Of a stretch of 64,000 bases of DNA, positions 1 to 11,699 are shown piece by piece. Position 1 is the first letter of the stretch, and every line of letters begins with the position of its first letter. A program made the position numbers and the translations under genes. The notes below the pieces were generated by a model. The model was not told the origin of the DNA and made no database searches. It worked only from the letters and a program-made list of their open reading frames with translations. Source of the stretch: Biomphalaria glabrata (lineage: Eukaryota > Mollusca > Gastropoda > Planorbidae); the NCBI RefSeq assembly GCF_947242115.1, contig NC_074726.1:7833070-7897069 (forward strand), read 5' to 3'.

Positions 1-440
1 GTTACTCTAGTTCGACTTAAATAAAAGAGTTATCTTTCCATTACTTTTTCGTGGTGCCCCGCATGGTTGGGCCACTAAGAGAATTATATAGAGAGATAAC
101 TATAATCAGCTGTAAATTACATTGGAGTGCGTTAAAGAGAGAAGAACCGAAATGTATTATGTTTGAAAAACTACGTCACTCTGCGCAATATTAAGAACCA
201 TACGAAATCTTGCGTTGATTGCAGTGCTAGAAAGAGAGAGAGAGAGAGAGACGGTACAGTTTGTGTACAGAAATTAGCCTTACTTAGGTCATGGACACAT
301 TCTTAGATGCTTGCGAGTCTTCAACGCTGACTGCAGAGCCAAAGAGGAGGATCCTAGCAATGGAGTTGAGATGCTATAATTTAGCAGAGTTTAATTCATT
401 GATTTACATGCACGACTAGATTTACACCGCTCAGCCATTG
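1..440. other. Unassigned left-edge sequence
   Basis: No coding region or repeat family is recognised here. The only simple structure is a short (GA)n run near 232-250. Confidence 0.5.
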
Positions 441-442
441 CG

Positions 443-492
443 TCTCCTTTTTTGAAGTAACGTCTGTAATATATAAGAAGAAGAAGAAGGTA
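443..492 (+). mobile_element. LINE family W, 3'-end remnant
   Basis: The stretch reads ttttttgaagtaacgtctg followed by a short AT/AAG-rich tail. It matches the extreme 3' end of the LINE whose reverse transcriptase lies at 52.5-54.0 kb. Only the last ~50 bp survive. Confidence 0.5.
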
Positions 493-534
493 TGCCTAGG
501 TATCACATTTAAAGACGCATCACAAACGAAGCTA

Positions 535-860
535 TTAGAGACAGGGTTACTACAGCGATTGGGCCCAAAGATGACCTGCTAACTATTGTAAAAAAAAAGG
601 CATACTAAAACTCTATGGCCATATTACAAGGCCTTCGGAGCTCGCAAAGGCCATCTTTCAGGGAACAGTACCAGGTAAAAGAAGAGGCAGACAGAGAAAG
701 CTATTACAAGACATCATAAAAGAATTGACGAGCATGCCATTGAGAGATGTTCTATCCAAGGCAAAGGACAGAGAGAAATGGAGAAAAACGGTCAACAGAT
801 CTTGTGTGGTGCCAGGACTAAGGGGAAGGCGAAGGTGAGATGTGAATCTAAGGGTGCTTC
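535..860 (+). mobile_element. LINE family Z, C-terminal coding remnant
   Basis: From about 641 the + strand reads ELAKAIFQGTVPGKRRGRQR, continuing through KAKDREKWRK to a stop near 840. This is the basic C-terminal tail of a non-LTR reverse-transcriptase polyprotein. Upstream, GPKDDLLTIVKK (about 560-597) is the preceding motif of the same protein but lies in another frame, so one frameshift separates them. Copies recur at 10.1-10.45 kb and 14.07-14.22 kb. The clade is uncertain (RTE-like is a guess). Confidence 0.7.
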
Positions 861-963
861 GGAAATCAAATCTTTTCAATGTCGTGTTACAGAGATCCGA
901 AAAAACATCTAAGCGTCTCCGAACAATATAGAATCTCCGTAACACAAGACGATGTCATCACCC

Positions 964-1175
964 ATGAGAAGTCAACTAACGAGAAATATTGTCTCCTGAG
1001 ACATAGGTTGCTACAATGAGAAGTCAACTAACGAGAAATATTGTCTCCTGAGACATAGGTAGCTACAATGAGAAGTCAACTAACGAGAAATATTGTCTCC
1101 TGAGACATAGGTAGCTACAATGAGAAGTCAACTAACGAGAAATATTGTCTCCTGAGACATAGGTAGCTACAATGA
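964..1175. repeat. 52-bp tandem repeat, four copies
   Basis: Four head-to-tail units begin at 964, 1016, 1068 and 1120 with atgagaagtcaactaacgag. They are nearly identical, so the array is young. A fifth unit breaks off after a few bases at about 1172. No coding potential is seen. Confidence 0.93.
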
Positions 1176-1534
1176 GAACAACAATATATTTCTCTAACCC
1201 TGGGCTGTAAATGTGTGTTGATAGACAAACAAAATATTTTCACAATTCAATTCTTCAACATTTTTTGGTTGTTGAAATAAACGATCAAAAAATAACATTC
1301 GCAAGTTTGAAACAGTACTAATATAAATTTAATGGCTGTTATGAAAAATTAGTTCCCTATAAATTTATTTTTTTAAAGAAAAACGAGTTTTAATTAGCAT
1401 ACTGAATAGCAATTAGTTACCCATAAACTGGAGTGTCACATGGCCAACAGATAAGCTGCTTTAATTTTTCTCCTCAAAGTCAGCAGTGCTACCTCACAGG
1501 TAAACTAACTCCGGGGCAAAGGAAAACAAGGTAT

Positions 1535-2770
1535 CAGTTAGAGATGGGAAAGGAACCTAAACCGAACCGAACGAACCGAACTCGAACTTCAAAACTGATC
1601 GGTACGAACCGAACTGAACGAACTGTCCTTACCTTGACCGAACTGGATCAAAGATTTTGCAATATAAAAACTAAATAAAAATTTAGTTTCAGTGAGATGA
1701 TTTGACAGTTATTTTTTTTTTATTTTGATTCACCGTAACATTTAATATTTGTGTGTTAATTAAATGGGAGAGTCGATGAAACGAAAATTAGACTCTGAAT
1801 GTAGAAACTACCAGGAAAAGTGTCACACATCTTTGCCTTTTTATGGAGCACGAAAATATAACAATATTTTTTTTATTGGTATAAAGATGTGTGTGGCTGT
1901 TTTAAAAGAACGTAACTTTAAACAGCATTGCATTATGAAATCAAAAACATAAACAAATATTGCGGCATTCTTAGTTTGAGCCACCAAGAAAAGATTGCTC
2001 AGAAACGCCTAGAGATTAGAGGATTGACGAGAATATTTACCAAGAAGGGACAAGAAAATGATTCGGCAGTAAGGACATGGTAGAGAGTTGGTCACATTGT
2101 AAGTAATAAACTGAAGCATTTTTTTTAGACATGCGGGGAATGCTTTAGAGGGGGTTACTATCAGTGATGGAAGAAATGTGTCATGGCAATAAGAATGCAG
2201 TTGAAGCCGCTAATCTTTTTCGCATGACAATTAGAAATGTCAATTCAAAACTAAGACTCTGAGCAACAAAGCTGGAAATGTTTACCATTAGCGCCGACAT
2301 CTCTGATAGCGTTCGACTCTTGCTACTTACACGAGGTTCGAAAAGCAATTTTAAAATCACAGAAGAAATAGCTCATATGAGGAACTTGCATTGGGACCAC
2401 CTCTGGCAAAGACCTGTTCAAATAAGTTTCAGACATCATGGAGGAGGAGGCTTCTTTTCTTTTTGGGAGAAATTAGTGGAAGTGACTACTGACACCGCCA
2501 GAAGTATGGCTGGATGACATAGCGAACTGGCAGCAAGTGTTATTAGAAAAATTGTCAAGTCAAACGGAATCTCTGTGGCAAGAAGTTGAATCAGGCTGAC
2601 ACAAGCGCCTTCTCAACGAAATTGTAACTCTTCATTTAGCAGGCGGAAAGGGGTGAAACCAATGTGGCGTAATCGCCCCACATACGATCATCTCGATTCA
2701 CTGCTTCAACTTGGTGCAGTGGGATCTTCAGACGTTGGTTTTGGATCAACTTTCTACATCCCATGAATTA
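1535..2770 (+). mobile_element. hAT-type DNA transposon relic with decayed transposase
   Basis: Broken reading frames contain CVAVLKERNFKQHCIMKSK (about 1889-1945), the BED-like zinc-finger end of GTF2IRD2/ZBED-like hAT transposases. Downstream fragments (ending near 2760) match the same protein order, with many stops and frame changes. A second decayed relative lies at 60.4-61.0 kb. The upstream CCGAACCGAAC-rich stretch (1557-1640) may be its terminal region. It is a pseudogene and cannot code transposase. Confidence 0.6.
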
Positions 2771-2824
2771 ATGTAAATATTATATTCACGTGGGAGACGG
2801 CCTAACAATACTCTTACAATTTTT

Positions 2825-3080
2825 GCTAAACTTTTACAATTTCTCCCACTAATTGGCTTGCAAAAATCTTCATTGGTTCAAAAAAGTGGGTGGTCAAGGA
2901 TCTCGAAAACGGCTCTAACAATTAAATGTATATCTATTGGGAAAAAAATTACTAGCTAATTTGCTACACAATGAAAACTCTGGTTTGATGGTTATACATT
3001 TTCAAAATATAATCAACTTGACTAATTCTAACTTAACTCTCCGAATTGACGATGCCAACGTTCATTTGACCCCCATTTAA
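2825..3080 (+). repeat. Dispersed repeat G
   Basis: Phrases such as tcgaaaacggctctaac and aaaactctggtttga recur inverted at 42240-42500. Two copies in one window indicate an interspersed repeat. No family is assigned. Confidence 0.45.
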
Positions 3081-3530
3081 CTAAATTGATTTTTGGATTT
3101 ATAAACTTTAATTTGTGTTGTGTAAAAAGAGCAAACATTCTCCTACAATTCAATACCAAATATAACAGTTTCTGATCACAAACAAAAAAGTTATTTGAAG
3201 TTTAATCATAACAGGGTAGAATGCACACATATGAAAAATGAACAAATCTGTAAGAACGTGATCAAATAATTACGGTGATAATGAGTTCATTATTTTGTTT
3301 CCTATAACTCCTCTTACGAAAAATCATTAGCTTCATAAAGGAGGGATTGTCTGGGTTTTTTTTAACTTTTAAAAAAATGTTTCTTATTTTATTGAGTTGG
3401 TAACGTTGAGGTTCTAACGTTCTTATTGACTTTAAACTTATCGTGAGAATTTCCAATACATATATTTCTTTTATAATTTGTACAAGCAGTTTGTGCACAA
3501 TTACATATTTAAGTCAGGTACATTGTAAAT
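3081..3530. other. Unassigned AT-rich sequence
   Basis: A short open frame on the - strand (3262-3498) has no recognisable motif and is probably chance. Nothing else is seen. Confidence 0.4.
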
Positions 3531-3636
3531 TTGGCATTGTGGCTGAATGGTAAAGCGCTTGTTCCGAGAGGTCTTGAGTTTGAATCCCGGTGAAGACAGT
3601 GATTTAAATTCATGAATTTTTAGGACGCCATTGAGT

Positions 3637-4145
3637 CAGGGCCGGTCTTAGGCTACTTCAACCCATGTCGCCGCAGTGAGTCCCGCACTTTCTTAGGCCC
3701 CGCGCTAATTCTAAATGTATATTATTAAATTAAACCATTATAAATTATAGGCCTATTACAAGTTTCCCGCGGCCTACTGATTTTCTACGGGCTCATGGAA
3801 ATCTCATGAAAAATAGACAAAATTGTCATATTAGGGTGTCATTGAATTACTTGAGGTCAATAATTCACGAAGATAGATTGAACAATAATTTGCTATTGCT
3901 ACTGGGTGTGATCTATGTAGGAAACAGAATTTTGAGGATATACTGTATGACTTCGCTACAAGCAAGGCTCGCAAAGTTAATTTGATCGTGATATTGTGCG
4001 TAGTAAAGAATGAATAAAATGCAAAGACGAATTTATTTTCTAATACAAAATCTTAATTTTCACTTATTATCCTTATCCCTAATCCAGACTGGGCCCCGCG
4101 CAATCCGTTTCGCATAGGGCCCCGCAATTGTTAGGACCGGCCCTG
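3637..4145 (-). mobile_element. Non-autonomous hAT element (family H), complete ends
   Basis: The element is 509 bp with terminal inverted repeats CAGGGCCGGTC and GACCGGCCCTG. A perfect 8-bp target duplication, cattgagt, lies at 3629-3636 and 4146-4153. The CAGGG termini with an 8-bp duplication are diagnostic of hAT. There is no transposase. Related copies are at 27893, 46181, 47186 and 51176. Confidence 0.92.
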
Positions 4146-4237
4146 CATTGAGTCCACTCTACTCTAAAGGGTACCTGACAAACATTGAGGAAGTAAAGGC
4201 GTTGGTCATTGTACTGGCCGCATGAACCATAGACCAT

Positions 4238-4737
4238 CATCATCATCAAACTCCATTTGAGTGAAGGCTTGAGAGGCTTAAATCCTCTCTTGCAAAAGCC
4301 CTGGACAGAAACCCTGCTGTCTTGCGTAGTGCGTAAATGTCACCATACAGGTCGAGAATTTTTGGTTTCCCAGACCTGTCGAGACGGAGATCAGCAAGTC
4401 TGGGACAGTCAAACAGAATATGAGGCACGGTTTCCTCTTCTTCCCAGCAGCGGGGGCACCGTGAATCGAAATTTGGCCATAGCAATGAGAAATATGAGCC
4501 AACAGGACATTGGCCTGTCCTGCACTGTGCTATAATAGCTTGCTCAGGCCTGGACAGCCTCCACCACGGGGAAGTGCGGTCAGGGCGCCTCATGCGCTCC
4601 CAGATTCCACGGGCTTTTTGGGACTTGACCCAGAACTCAAACCACTTTTCCATTTCTGTTTTTTTTTAATTATAGCCAGGGCATGATGAAAACTTACAGC
4701 CAGTTCAGTTGGTGGAATTTGCCCTCCCTGGTGGGCC
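4238..4737 (-). mobile_element. 5'-truncated LINE family X inside a SINE
   Basis: On the - strand, 4653-4246 codes 135 residues starting MEKWFEFWVKSQKARG. A Cys/His knuckle CPRCWEEEETVPHILFDCP follows, the C-terminal zinc knuckle seen after RNase H in I-like LINEs. The 3' end runs into a TGA-rich microsatellite tail. A perfect 13-bp target duplication, aaccatagaccat, lies at 4225-4237 and 4738-4750. The tail frame is open, so the copy is fairly young, but it is 5'-truncated and cannot move itself. Confidence 0.9.
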
Positions 4738-5084
4738 AACCATAGACCATAAAAACATCTGCCCCTGTAGACCGCAAGGTCTGAATAAGGTAAAGATTGT
4801 TGTAAAGATCAATTACTCTCTCTACCCTATTGTATATTACAGATCTATTTATCCTTTTAAGTTCGTTGAACATTGGAGATTTAAGTCTATTGTGTTTTAG
4901 AGACCTTTTTTTCTTTCCGAAGTCTATTATTCGAAAATCTTGTGGCGTCCCGTTTAGTCTCGTACAAGCAAAACTGAAAGTCTATAATCCGGTTCCGGTA
5001 ATCTGATATTAAATCTCTCTTTTCTCTATAACTCAACGTCAAGACAGAGAAATCACGTTTTCATAAATGTGGAAGGTCTTCTTG

Positions 5085-5440
5085 TGTGTGTGTGTTCTAG
5101 TTTGTGTGTGTACTAGAGTCTATGTGGGTGTCTTCTTGGTGTTTCTGTCTTCAAGTATGTGTATTTCTAGTGTGTATGTGTGTGTGTGTCTTCTATTGTT
5201 TATGGGTGTATTCTAGTGTGTGCGCATGTGTCTCCTTGTGTGTGTTTGTGTCTTCTAATGTGTGCGTCTTCTAGCGCGAGTGTGTCATCTAGTGTATGTA
5301 TTTTCTAGTGTTTGAGTGTCTTCTAATTTGCGTGTGTTTGTGTGTCTTCTAATGTCTTTGTGTGTTTGTCTTCTAGTTTGTATTTTCTAGTGTGTGTCTT
5401 CTAGTGTGTGTGTGTGTCTCTAGTGTTTGTGTCTCAGATA
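5085..5440. repeat. Degenerate GT/CTTCTAG minisatellite
   Basis: About 350 bp of irregular tgtgtgtcttctagtg-like units. It is low-complexity and has no coding content. Confidence 0.85.
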
Positions 5441-5587
5441 TGTTCTCCTTATTTGTTTCCTCTTTAAAACAGCTACTCGACCTTCTTATACCATGGTATC
5501 AAGGACGTGGAAGTTTTTACACTTCGACTTGATCCAAAACAATGATACACTTGGGGGCTGTAACTCTAGCTTCGTAACTTTGATAAA

Positions 5588-5755
5588 GCTGCCTGGTCGT
5601 GCGGTTTGCGCGCTGGACTGTCGTTCAGATTTATCGATGGTCCCGGGTTCAAACCCTGCCCGCTCCCATCCCCCGTCGTCCTGCGGGAGGTTTGGACTAG
5701 GAAGTAATTATCTTCAACTCTGAAGGAACATCCGAAACACGTAAAACAAACAAAA
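5588..5755 (+). mobile_element. tRNA-derived SINE family B
   Basis: The head is gtgcggtttgcgcgctggac. A B box is present in cccgggttcaaaccctgcc (5641-5660), followed by the body tcccatcccccgtcgtcctg and an A-rich tail. The same unit is seen at 17785-18058 in both orientations. Confidence 0.82.
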
Positions 5756-6007
5756 CAAGCACTTTCTTAGCGCCCTTACACTTGAAACAAAAACTCGATA
5801 TCACTTGTAGATTAACAGTTATAGCACTATGAATTTAAATAATTCTGAAAGTCCATGCTCCTATAGAGTTCTCAGTGTGCCCTGGTTCTATTTTGTTTTA
5901 TTTTAATGGGGCAGGGAGTATTTGGGAGATGTCACAGCGCAAAACAAAAATCGCAGACCTCGATCAAATTAGATTGATAACAATACCGTTTTCTTTCAAT
6001 CTTTATA

Positions 6008-6277
6008 AAGTTCCCGTTTCAGACCTAGTGATCTATGGGGCAGATGATGTAAAGGTCATCTGTTTCTATGGCCTACGGTTTTATAAGGGTGTCATGTGGC
6101 CAGCATAACGACCAACTGCCTTTACTTTTCCCCTACTAATGTCTAATTGGTATTAGAGCTGGGTGGTCTCAGAGGCGCCCTGGCGATCCATAAATTAACA
6201 ATCCCAGTCTTCACCAGGATTCGAACTCGGGACCCTGGTTCGGAAGCCAATCGCTTTACCACTCAGCCACCGCGCAT
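6008..6277 (-). mobile_element. tRNA-derived SINE family A
   Basis: The reverse-complement head lies at 6220-6275 (tcgaactcgggaccctgg, then ctttaccactcagccaccgc). The body contains tctaattggtattagagctg, and the tail tcagacctagtgatctatgg lies at the left. Full length or nearly so. Confidence 0.85.
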
Positions 6278-6289
6278 GCTTTCTTTCTT

Positions 6290-8125
6290 TATGCACTAAT
6301 TATTTTACTAAAAAAAAATTTAAAATATTATCATCAACTATTGATGATATTCTCATTTTCAGAACCTTTTTTTTTCCAATATTTTGTTTGTCACTTATTC
6401 TTCTAATTTCTTTAGATAACAGTGTTCACACTGTCCACCTGTGGTACATCTATGCATAATTGACATCAATTATGCATGACTTTCGCAAACTAACAAGATC
6501 TACATGTTTATTAGGATGTTACGCATGTGGCGACACGCGTAACCCCAGTTAATGGGTACCTTTGTGGATATGTTTCGAGTCATAGCTTAGAAATCACTTT
6601 TGCATAGGCTTAACTATGTGTGACCAAAATAGAAGCGATAGACATGGAGTAAAACGCTTTTATTATTATTATTATTATTTATTATTATTATTGGCAAAAA
6701 TAGTTTTTTAGTTGCCTTGTGTATTGGTTATAAGCACGACTTTTTTTTGGTATTTTAAAAGAGAACCTTTTTATTATATATACAATATGTAAATCTTTAT
6801 TTTTGCTATCCGCATATTAAATGAAGATATAGTAGTTTAGATTCGCTAGGAGCCTATACTACCGCTTGATAAGCAACAAAAGAGATGTACTAACAGTCCA
6901 CTGATCTAACTGTAAGATATAGTTTTTGTACTTATTGAAAGATATGTATTAAAGATGTGTTTTTAGGTACACAGATTTTTATAATCGTTCATTTCGTGTT
7001 TTTTTATAAGGTATGCCTATTGTATGCACATGCATGTAAACCTTTTCTAAAACAAGATTAAATACACAGTTCGAGTTCAGCTTTCGGAAATTGCAAATAT
7101 ACAATTACAGAAGCAAGATTGACCCTAAGGGAGCCTATTACGAGTTTTCACACAAACTCCCTTTATTACCTTGCTAGATTTGACTATAAATGACAACATC
7201 TAAACGAGTGCACACATGATCATAATAGTGCCTTAAGAAAGTTATAATTCCACAAGTGAAATAGTTTCCCATCATTAATTCCTGGCTCAAAGAACTCAGG
7301 CAATACATTAAGAACAAAAAAAAATGTTTTAAATCCAAAACACTGCTAATCCCACTGCGTCTAACGTCTACGGTATCTTTCTTATCAGTCGTACACTAAT
7401 ATCTTAATGTAAAAACAAAGAAGTAAAGACTTAAAAAAACAAAGGCACAAACGCTGAGACTTAATCCAAGAAGTTCCACTTCTGGTTGACCGCAGGGGCA
7501 GCTAACACTGGCAGGCTGAGAGCGTAAGCAGGGGAGAGAATGAAGGCCGTGTCGCGTGCCATTCTAATCTCTTTTCCATCATATTCTTACCTCCCTTGTC
7601 CTCTTTTTTGTTTTCAACAGCTTGTCTATCCATATCTGTCCCAACCGTTGTCTGCCATTAAGGCTATCATTACAGAGGGCTGATTTGGAAACAAATAAGA
7701 CAAGATAGATCTTATCTGGGTAATAGATTCCACAGCTGAAAACTTGAACATTTTAGAACAATGACGAGAAGAATGAACAATTTCTATTTCCATATACACA
7801 AATGTTCAGATTATTTTGTAAAAAATCAATACGGCTGTATCTCTTAGAGAGGGATTCTGGGTGTTTCAAATTATATACATACCTTTTTGTGTCACGTTTG
7901 ACTACGCACTGTCCAATAAACTGTTTACATTAAAAGAAAGAAAAAGAAAGTAAACAGTAAGTTATTGTCCAGCGAAATTTTCAGGCGAGCCCTTGAGGCT
8001 TGGTGTGTAAAAAATATGCCAGTAAACTAAAAAAAAAATGTCCTTAGGCGAAACTATAAAAGGAAGACTAGGTGAGATATACATGTACTAAATAATTAAA
8101 TTCCCTTGTCAGTATAAAAACAATA
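6290..8125. other. Intergenic sequence without recognised genes
   Basis: An (ATT)n run lies at about 6660-6695. The remainder is AT-rich with no reading frame, splice structure or repeat family that I can name. Confidence 0.5.
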
Positions 8126-8129
8126 TTAA

Positions 8130-8345
8130 ATTACCAGTTGACTAGTTGGTAAAATTGTTTGTAAAAAAAATTTTTGATTGATTTATGTATTGTCTTCGCC
8201 AATGAACGGGTGTGCAAAGTTTTAACTTGATCCAAGAATTGTTGAGGGAGACATAACGTGTTCAAACTTTTTACCAGACAGACAAACAGACAGACTTGAT
8301 ATAAGCTTTTGTAAAAAGAACTCACGAGTGTGTACATTACTTCGA
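8130..8345 (+). repeat. Dispersed repeat F
   Basis: The core is taacttgatccaagaattg, then acataacgtgttcaaac and ccagacagacaaacagac, ending in gatataagctttt. The same ordered blocks occur at 11.5, 22.1-22.5, 46.4-46.8 and 49.6 kb, and inverted at 18.1 and 60.2 kb. No tRNA head or reading frame is seen. Confidence 0.75.
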
Positions 8346-9019
8346 GAGACAAGATCAAATTAATAATACGAATATCTCCACTCTCCAAATGACCACAACA
8401 ATAAACGTAGAACATGTAGAGACCAAAAAGACTTCAAAAAGGCCACTTTTAAAAAAAAAATATGCTTTCTAAATCAATAGTTTACAAACACAGAGACGTT
8501 AAGAATTATGTGAATTCGCTTTTAATCAAAAGGAAAACTACAACTCTTCAGTTTTAAGAGATCAAAATATAACAATTCCTATATATCTGATTTGCACAAC
8601 AGAAAAGAAAAGAGCTGTTAACTTCTATTCCATCATTCTGTTGTTGTTGTTTTTTTGTTTGTTTATGACTTCCTGGGAAATCAAAAAAAAAAAGTATGGC
8701 TAGAATCGCAGCATCGTTTCCAAATTTTATATCTTGATATTTGTTGAAATCTTGTAGGAAAATGATCAGAATGTGTTCATACGTGTTCAGTTTTAATTCT
8801 CACATGTTCCTTTTGTAATTCTCTTTCTTATGTTAGTCTTTCATAAGATTGAGTATAGACTATAGAGTCTAAATGGAGAGCTTATGTCCATTATACCACT
8901 TCTGGCAATAACAACCTTACGGCACCGACCTATAAATGCTATCAATGACATGCGTCTCTTCTTAAATAACCTCTGACAACCGCTCCGAAGGAACTGTTAG
9001 CACTGAAGTGGTCCGCTCA

Positions 9020-9260
9020 GGCAAGTTTCAATATTTTCGAAAAGAGTATCAGAAACTAGGAACTACAAACTATCTACAACTATCTCCATCGATACAAAAT
9101 GAAGAGACGTGCTCTTGTCGAACTTGTTGCCGATACTGTTGACTAACGACTTGGTACCGCAGGATGCGGAGATTTATTATTGTTATTATTATTACAATGT
9201 TAATATTCATATATTTTCAATGAACTGAACCCCACGATGACCTGCTAACTGTCGTGCGCG
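9020..9260 (+). repeat. Dispersed repeat D and a LINE Z scrap
   Basis: The run from gtttcaatattttcgaaaag through gaagagacgtgctcttgtcg and acttggtaccgcaggatgcg is shared with 13905-14035 (+) and 14215-14405 (-). At 9225-9260 gatgacctgctaactgtcgt is a fragment of LINE Z coding sequence. Confidence 0.5.
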
Positions 9261-9369
9261 TGTGAAGTTATCTTTTTGTGTTTAATAGATGTGTTTTAAT
9301 GTATAGGAAGTAGTTTGTATTAGGCGCGTTTTGTTGTCTAGAATATTGTGTATGTTTACGTCACCCTTA

Positions 9370-9590
9370 GTTCCCGCAGGGGAGAGAGATCTCAGACAGA
9401 CAACATGCTACACCACTTTTAAGAAGAACATTAAGACCGATCTGTTTAAAACTTTTTTAGATTAAATGTCATTTTAGCTCTCGTGTTTTTGTTTGTAATG
9501 TTGTTACAGCGCCTTGAGCCTACATTTTGTTTGTTAACAGCGCTTTATAAATAAAATTATTATTATTATTTTTATTATTAGCTGGTTTTC
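9370..9590 (+). mobile_element. LINE 3' end with ATT tail
   Basis: The frame reads TTFKKNIKTDLFKTFLD, a common C-terminal motif of non-LTR reverse-transcriptase proteins. It is followed by gcgccttgagcctac and gcgctttataaataaaa, and then an (ATT)n tail. It is 5'-truncated. Confidence 0.6.
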
Positions 9591-9594
9591 TGTT

Positions 9595-10095
9595 TCCTCG
9601 TTTTAACGGTACGTAAGTGCGTAGGTTAATTAAGTAGGGTGATCTTTCGGTACGGGTGTCGCTAATGAAAAGTTCCTTGTTGTAGCGGCATCGATAGGTC
9701 TAGGTTTTCTTTCGTCGTTTCATGGTGTTAGGCTTGGGGCTATGGGAAAGAGTATCGCCTTCCCGCCCTTGGAGCCGTGTCTTTAGCAAGCGTTGTTTGT
9801 GGTGTATGAAGCTGCTGATCTGTAGGGCGCTGAGATGTGCGTGTGGAAGTTGTGTTATTGGTGTGTTAGTTGAACAATTAGTAATGTAATGTTAACCACA
9901 ATGAGATGGACACACATGGGAAATATCTTGTTAATTAACAATTATGTATTGTTAAACATTGTTCGTGTTGAACAAGTGTTGTTTATTCAGTAACGGTTCA
10001 GTTAAATGACATTTATTTGTTGTTCATTTATTTCGTAGTTTAAATGCTAGTACTCTTTGTTTTAGTTTACACTGTTCAGGTGGGGGGTGGGGGAG
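9595..10095. other. Unassigned intergenic sequence
   Basis: No gene or named repeat is recognised. The stretch is rich in GTT/TGTT with no clear period. Confidence 0.4.
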
Positions 10096-10099
10096 CCCG

Positions 10100-10450
10100 T
10101 AAAGCAATGAACTTATGTCTACCCCTAGAGCAACAAACGGAAACCCCACCTGACACTAGCCACTGGCAAGAAACGTACACTCAAACTCTATGTCCTCATC
10201 AAATGGTCTTCAAAGACCTTCCTTCAGGGAACAGTACCAGGAAAAGATGAAGAGGAAGACATAGAAAACGATGGGAAGGAAACATTAAACAATAAACAGA
10301 CCTGTCAGTGAATGAAATTCTATAAAAGGACAAGGCAAAGGACAGAGAGGAATGGAGAAAGACGGTTGACAGATCATGTGTGATGCCCTAACGGTCCAAC
10401 AGACTAAAAGATAGGTAAAAAGATAGGTGAAGTAAAATGTGAACCTGGTC
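10100..10450 (+). mobile_element. LINE family Z, C-terminal remnant
   Basis: WSSKTFLQGTVPGK is readable from about 10207. Downstream of a frame change, AKDREEWRKTVDRSCV is the same tail as the copy at 535-860. It is broken and 5'-truncated. Confidence 0.65.
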
Positions 10451-10814
10451 TAACTGATGCTATTGAATGATCGAATCTGATTGATCTAATTGTTTTGCAA
10501 TCGGCAGATCTATCATTCAAACCTTTGAATAAAAATAAAACTTTTCCCTAAAACAAAAACAAAACTTTTCCCTTAGTTCAGTGTTCCAAGAATATTTCCT
10601 TACACATATAATCTATCATTCATTTGTTAATAAGAGTTAAATATTCGCTCTTACAAAACTGTTATTAGCTTCATAAACGAGTATTTGTTTTACAGTACCT
10701 CTATTCAAGTCAGAATGTCATGGAACCTAAATCCAGCAGAAACCTGGATCCATGATCCTGAACAGCTGATCTCAAAAACGTCTCTAAAGATTTTCCTAGA
10801 AATTTCACTGTTGA

Positions 10815-11065
10815 TTTATATCGCTGAGAAAAGAATTGGAACCGGTGAAATCTGCCCATGTGGAGTGTCTGTCACCAGAGAATGCTGACCATGTCTTTCA
10901 AAACTGCTCTCTTTACCAAGAGGCCCGTATAAGACACTGGCCTCAAAACACCCAAATAGAAAGAAAACTATTTGGAGAGCTCCCTGATTTGGAAACCACT
11001 GCGCAGTTCATCTCATGTATTGGTCTAGTCATCTAGACGCTCCAACATAACAATGAGAACGAAGA
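10815..11065 (+). mobile_element. LINE family V, C-terminal zinc-knuckle remnant
   Basis: The frame from about 10836 contains CPCG followed, after a frame change, by ADHVFQNCSLYQEARIRHWP and LFGELPDLETTAQFISCIGL. This is the Cys-rich C-terminal region typical of non-LTR elements with the C..C..H..C knuckle. It ends in a GAAGAA-type A/G-rich tail near 11060. Confidence 0.65.
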
Positions 11066-11484
11066 AGAAGAAAGAAAAAAAAGAAAGGTTTTCCTTGTTT
11101 TGTTTTTAAGGTATTTTTTAAAAATATTTTCCTTGTCTTCAACGTAAGAGATAGAAAGTTATTAATAGCAATCTGCTTGATTTGTCAAGACCTGGCCAAT
11201 GGTCTTATGAGATGAAATACAGAAAGAGAGACAATGAGAGAGCGATAATGAGAAATGCATAAAATGAAATAAAACAAAAACAAAAATATAGGATGAAAAA
11301 AAGGGGAGATAATTGGGAGACATTTTTAATAAAACACAAAATGATCCCCAAGAAAGACGATCTATTGAAAGAGCGCTACTGTTGAAATAACAAGCAAAAT
11401 ATCTACGCTACTTTTTTTTTAAAACAGGGCGTATATTGAGTGAAGGGAGAGTACCGTTTCAATCAATCTCTTAATATTGCAAGA

Positions 11485-11695
11485 CTTATCTCGCCTTTCT
11501 CTATATAAAACAACATTAATTAATTACCTGTATGTTATCCTCGGCAATGGATAATTGTGTGCAATCTCAACTTGATCCGAGAATGGGAAATGGGAGAGAA
11601 AAAAAGTGTAAAAGAATCCACCCAGACAGACAGACCGAGAGAGTGGATATAATCTTTATAAAAATGTGTGCGTGCTACAAGCGAATACAAATTTA
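11485..11695 (+). repeat. Dispersed repeat F
   Basis: The copy contains tcaacttgatccgagaatgg, a degenerate cagacagacagaccgagag block and gatataatcttta, in the family order. Confidence 0.75.
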
Positions 11696-11699
11696 AATT

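Larger units (their letters stand above)
3535..4796 (+). mobile_element. tRNA-derived SINE family A, split by two later insertions
   Basis: The head (3535-3628) has the tRNA-like gtggctgaatggtaaagcgc and a B box in gagtttgaatcccggtg. The body resumes at 4146-4237 (gagtccactctactct, then gtacctgaca) and the tail at 4751-4796 (catctgcccctgtagaccgcaaggtctga). A hAT element occupies 3637-4145 and a LINE 4238-4737. Comparison with the uninterrupted copy at 39431-39703 confirms that the three pieces are one element. Confidence 0.85.

Noticed and set aside
964-1175. CRISPR-like array
   Set aside because: The 52-bp units are contiguous without variable spacers, and the DNA is animal.
4257-4535. Open frame opposite the LINE X tail (also 12378-12617 and 50182-50448)
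   Set aside because: Each is the antisense shadow of the same LINE zinc-knuckle frame in several copies.
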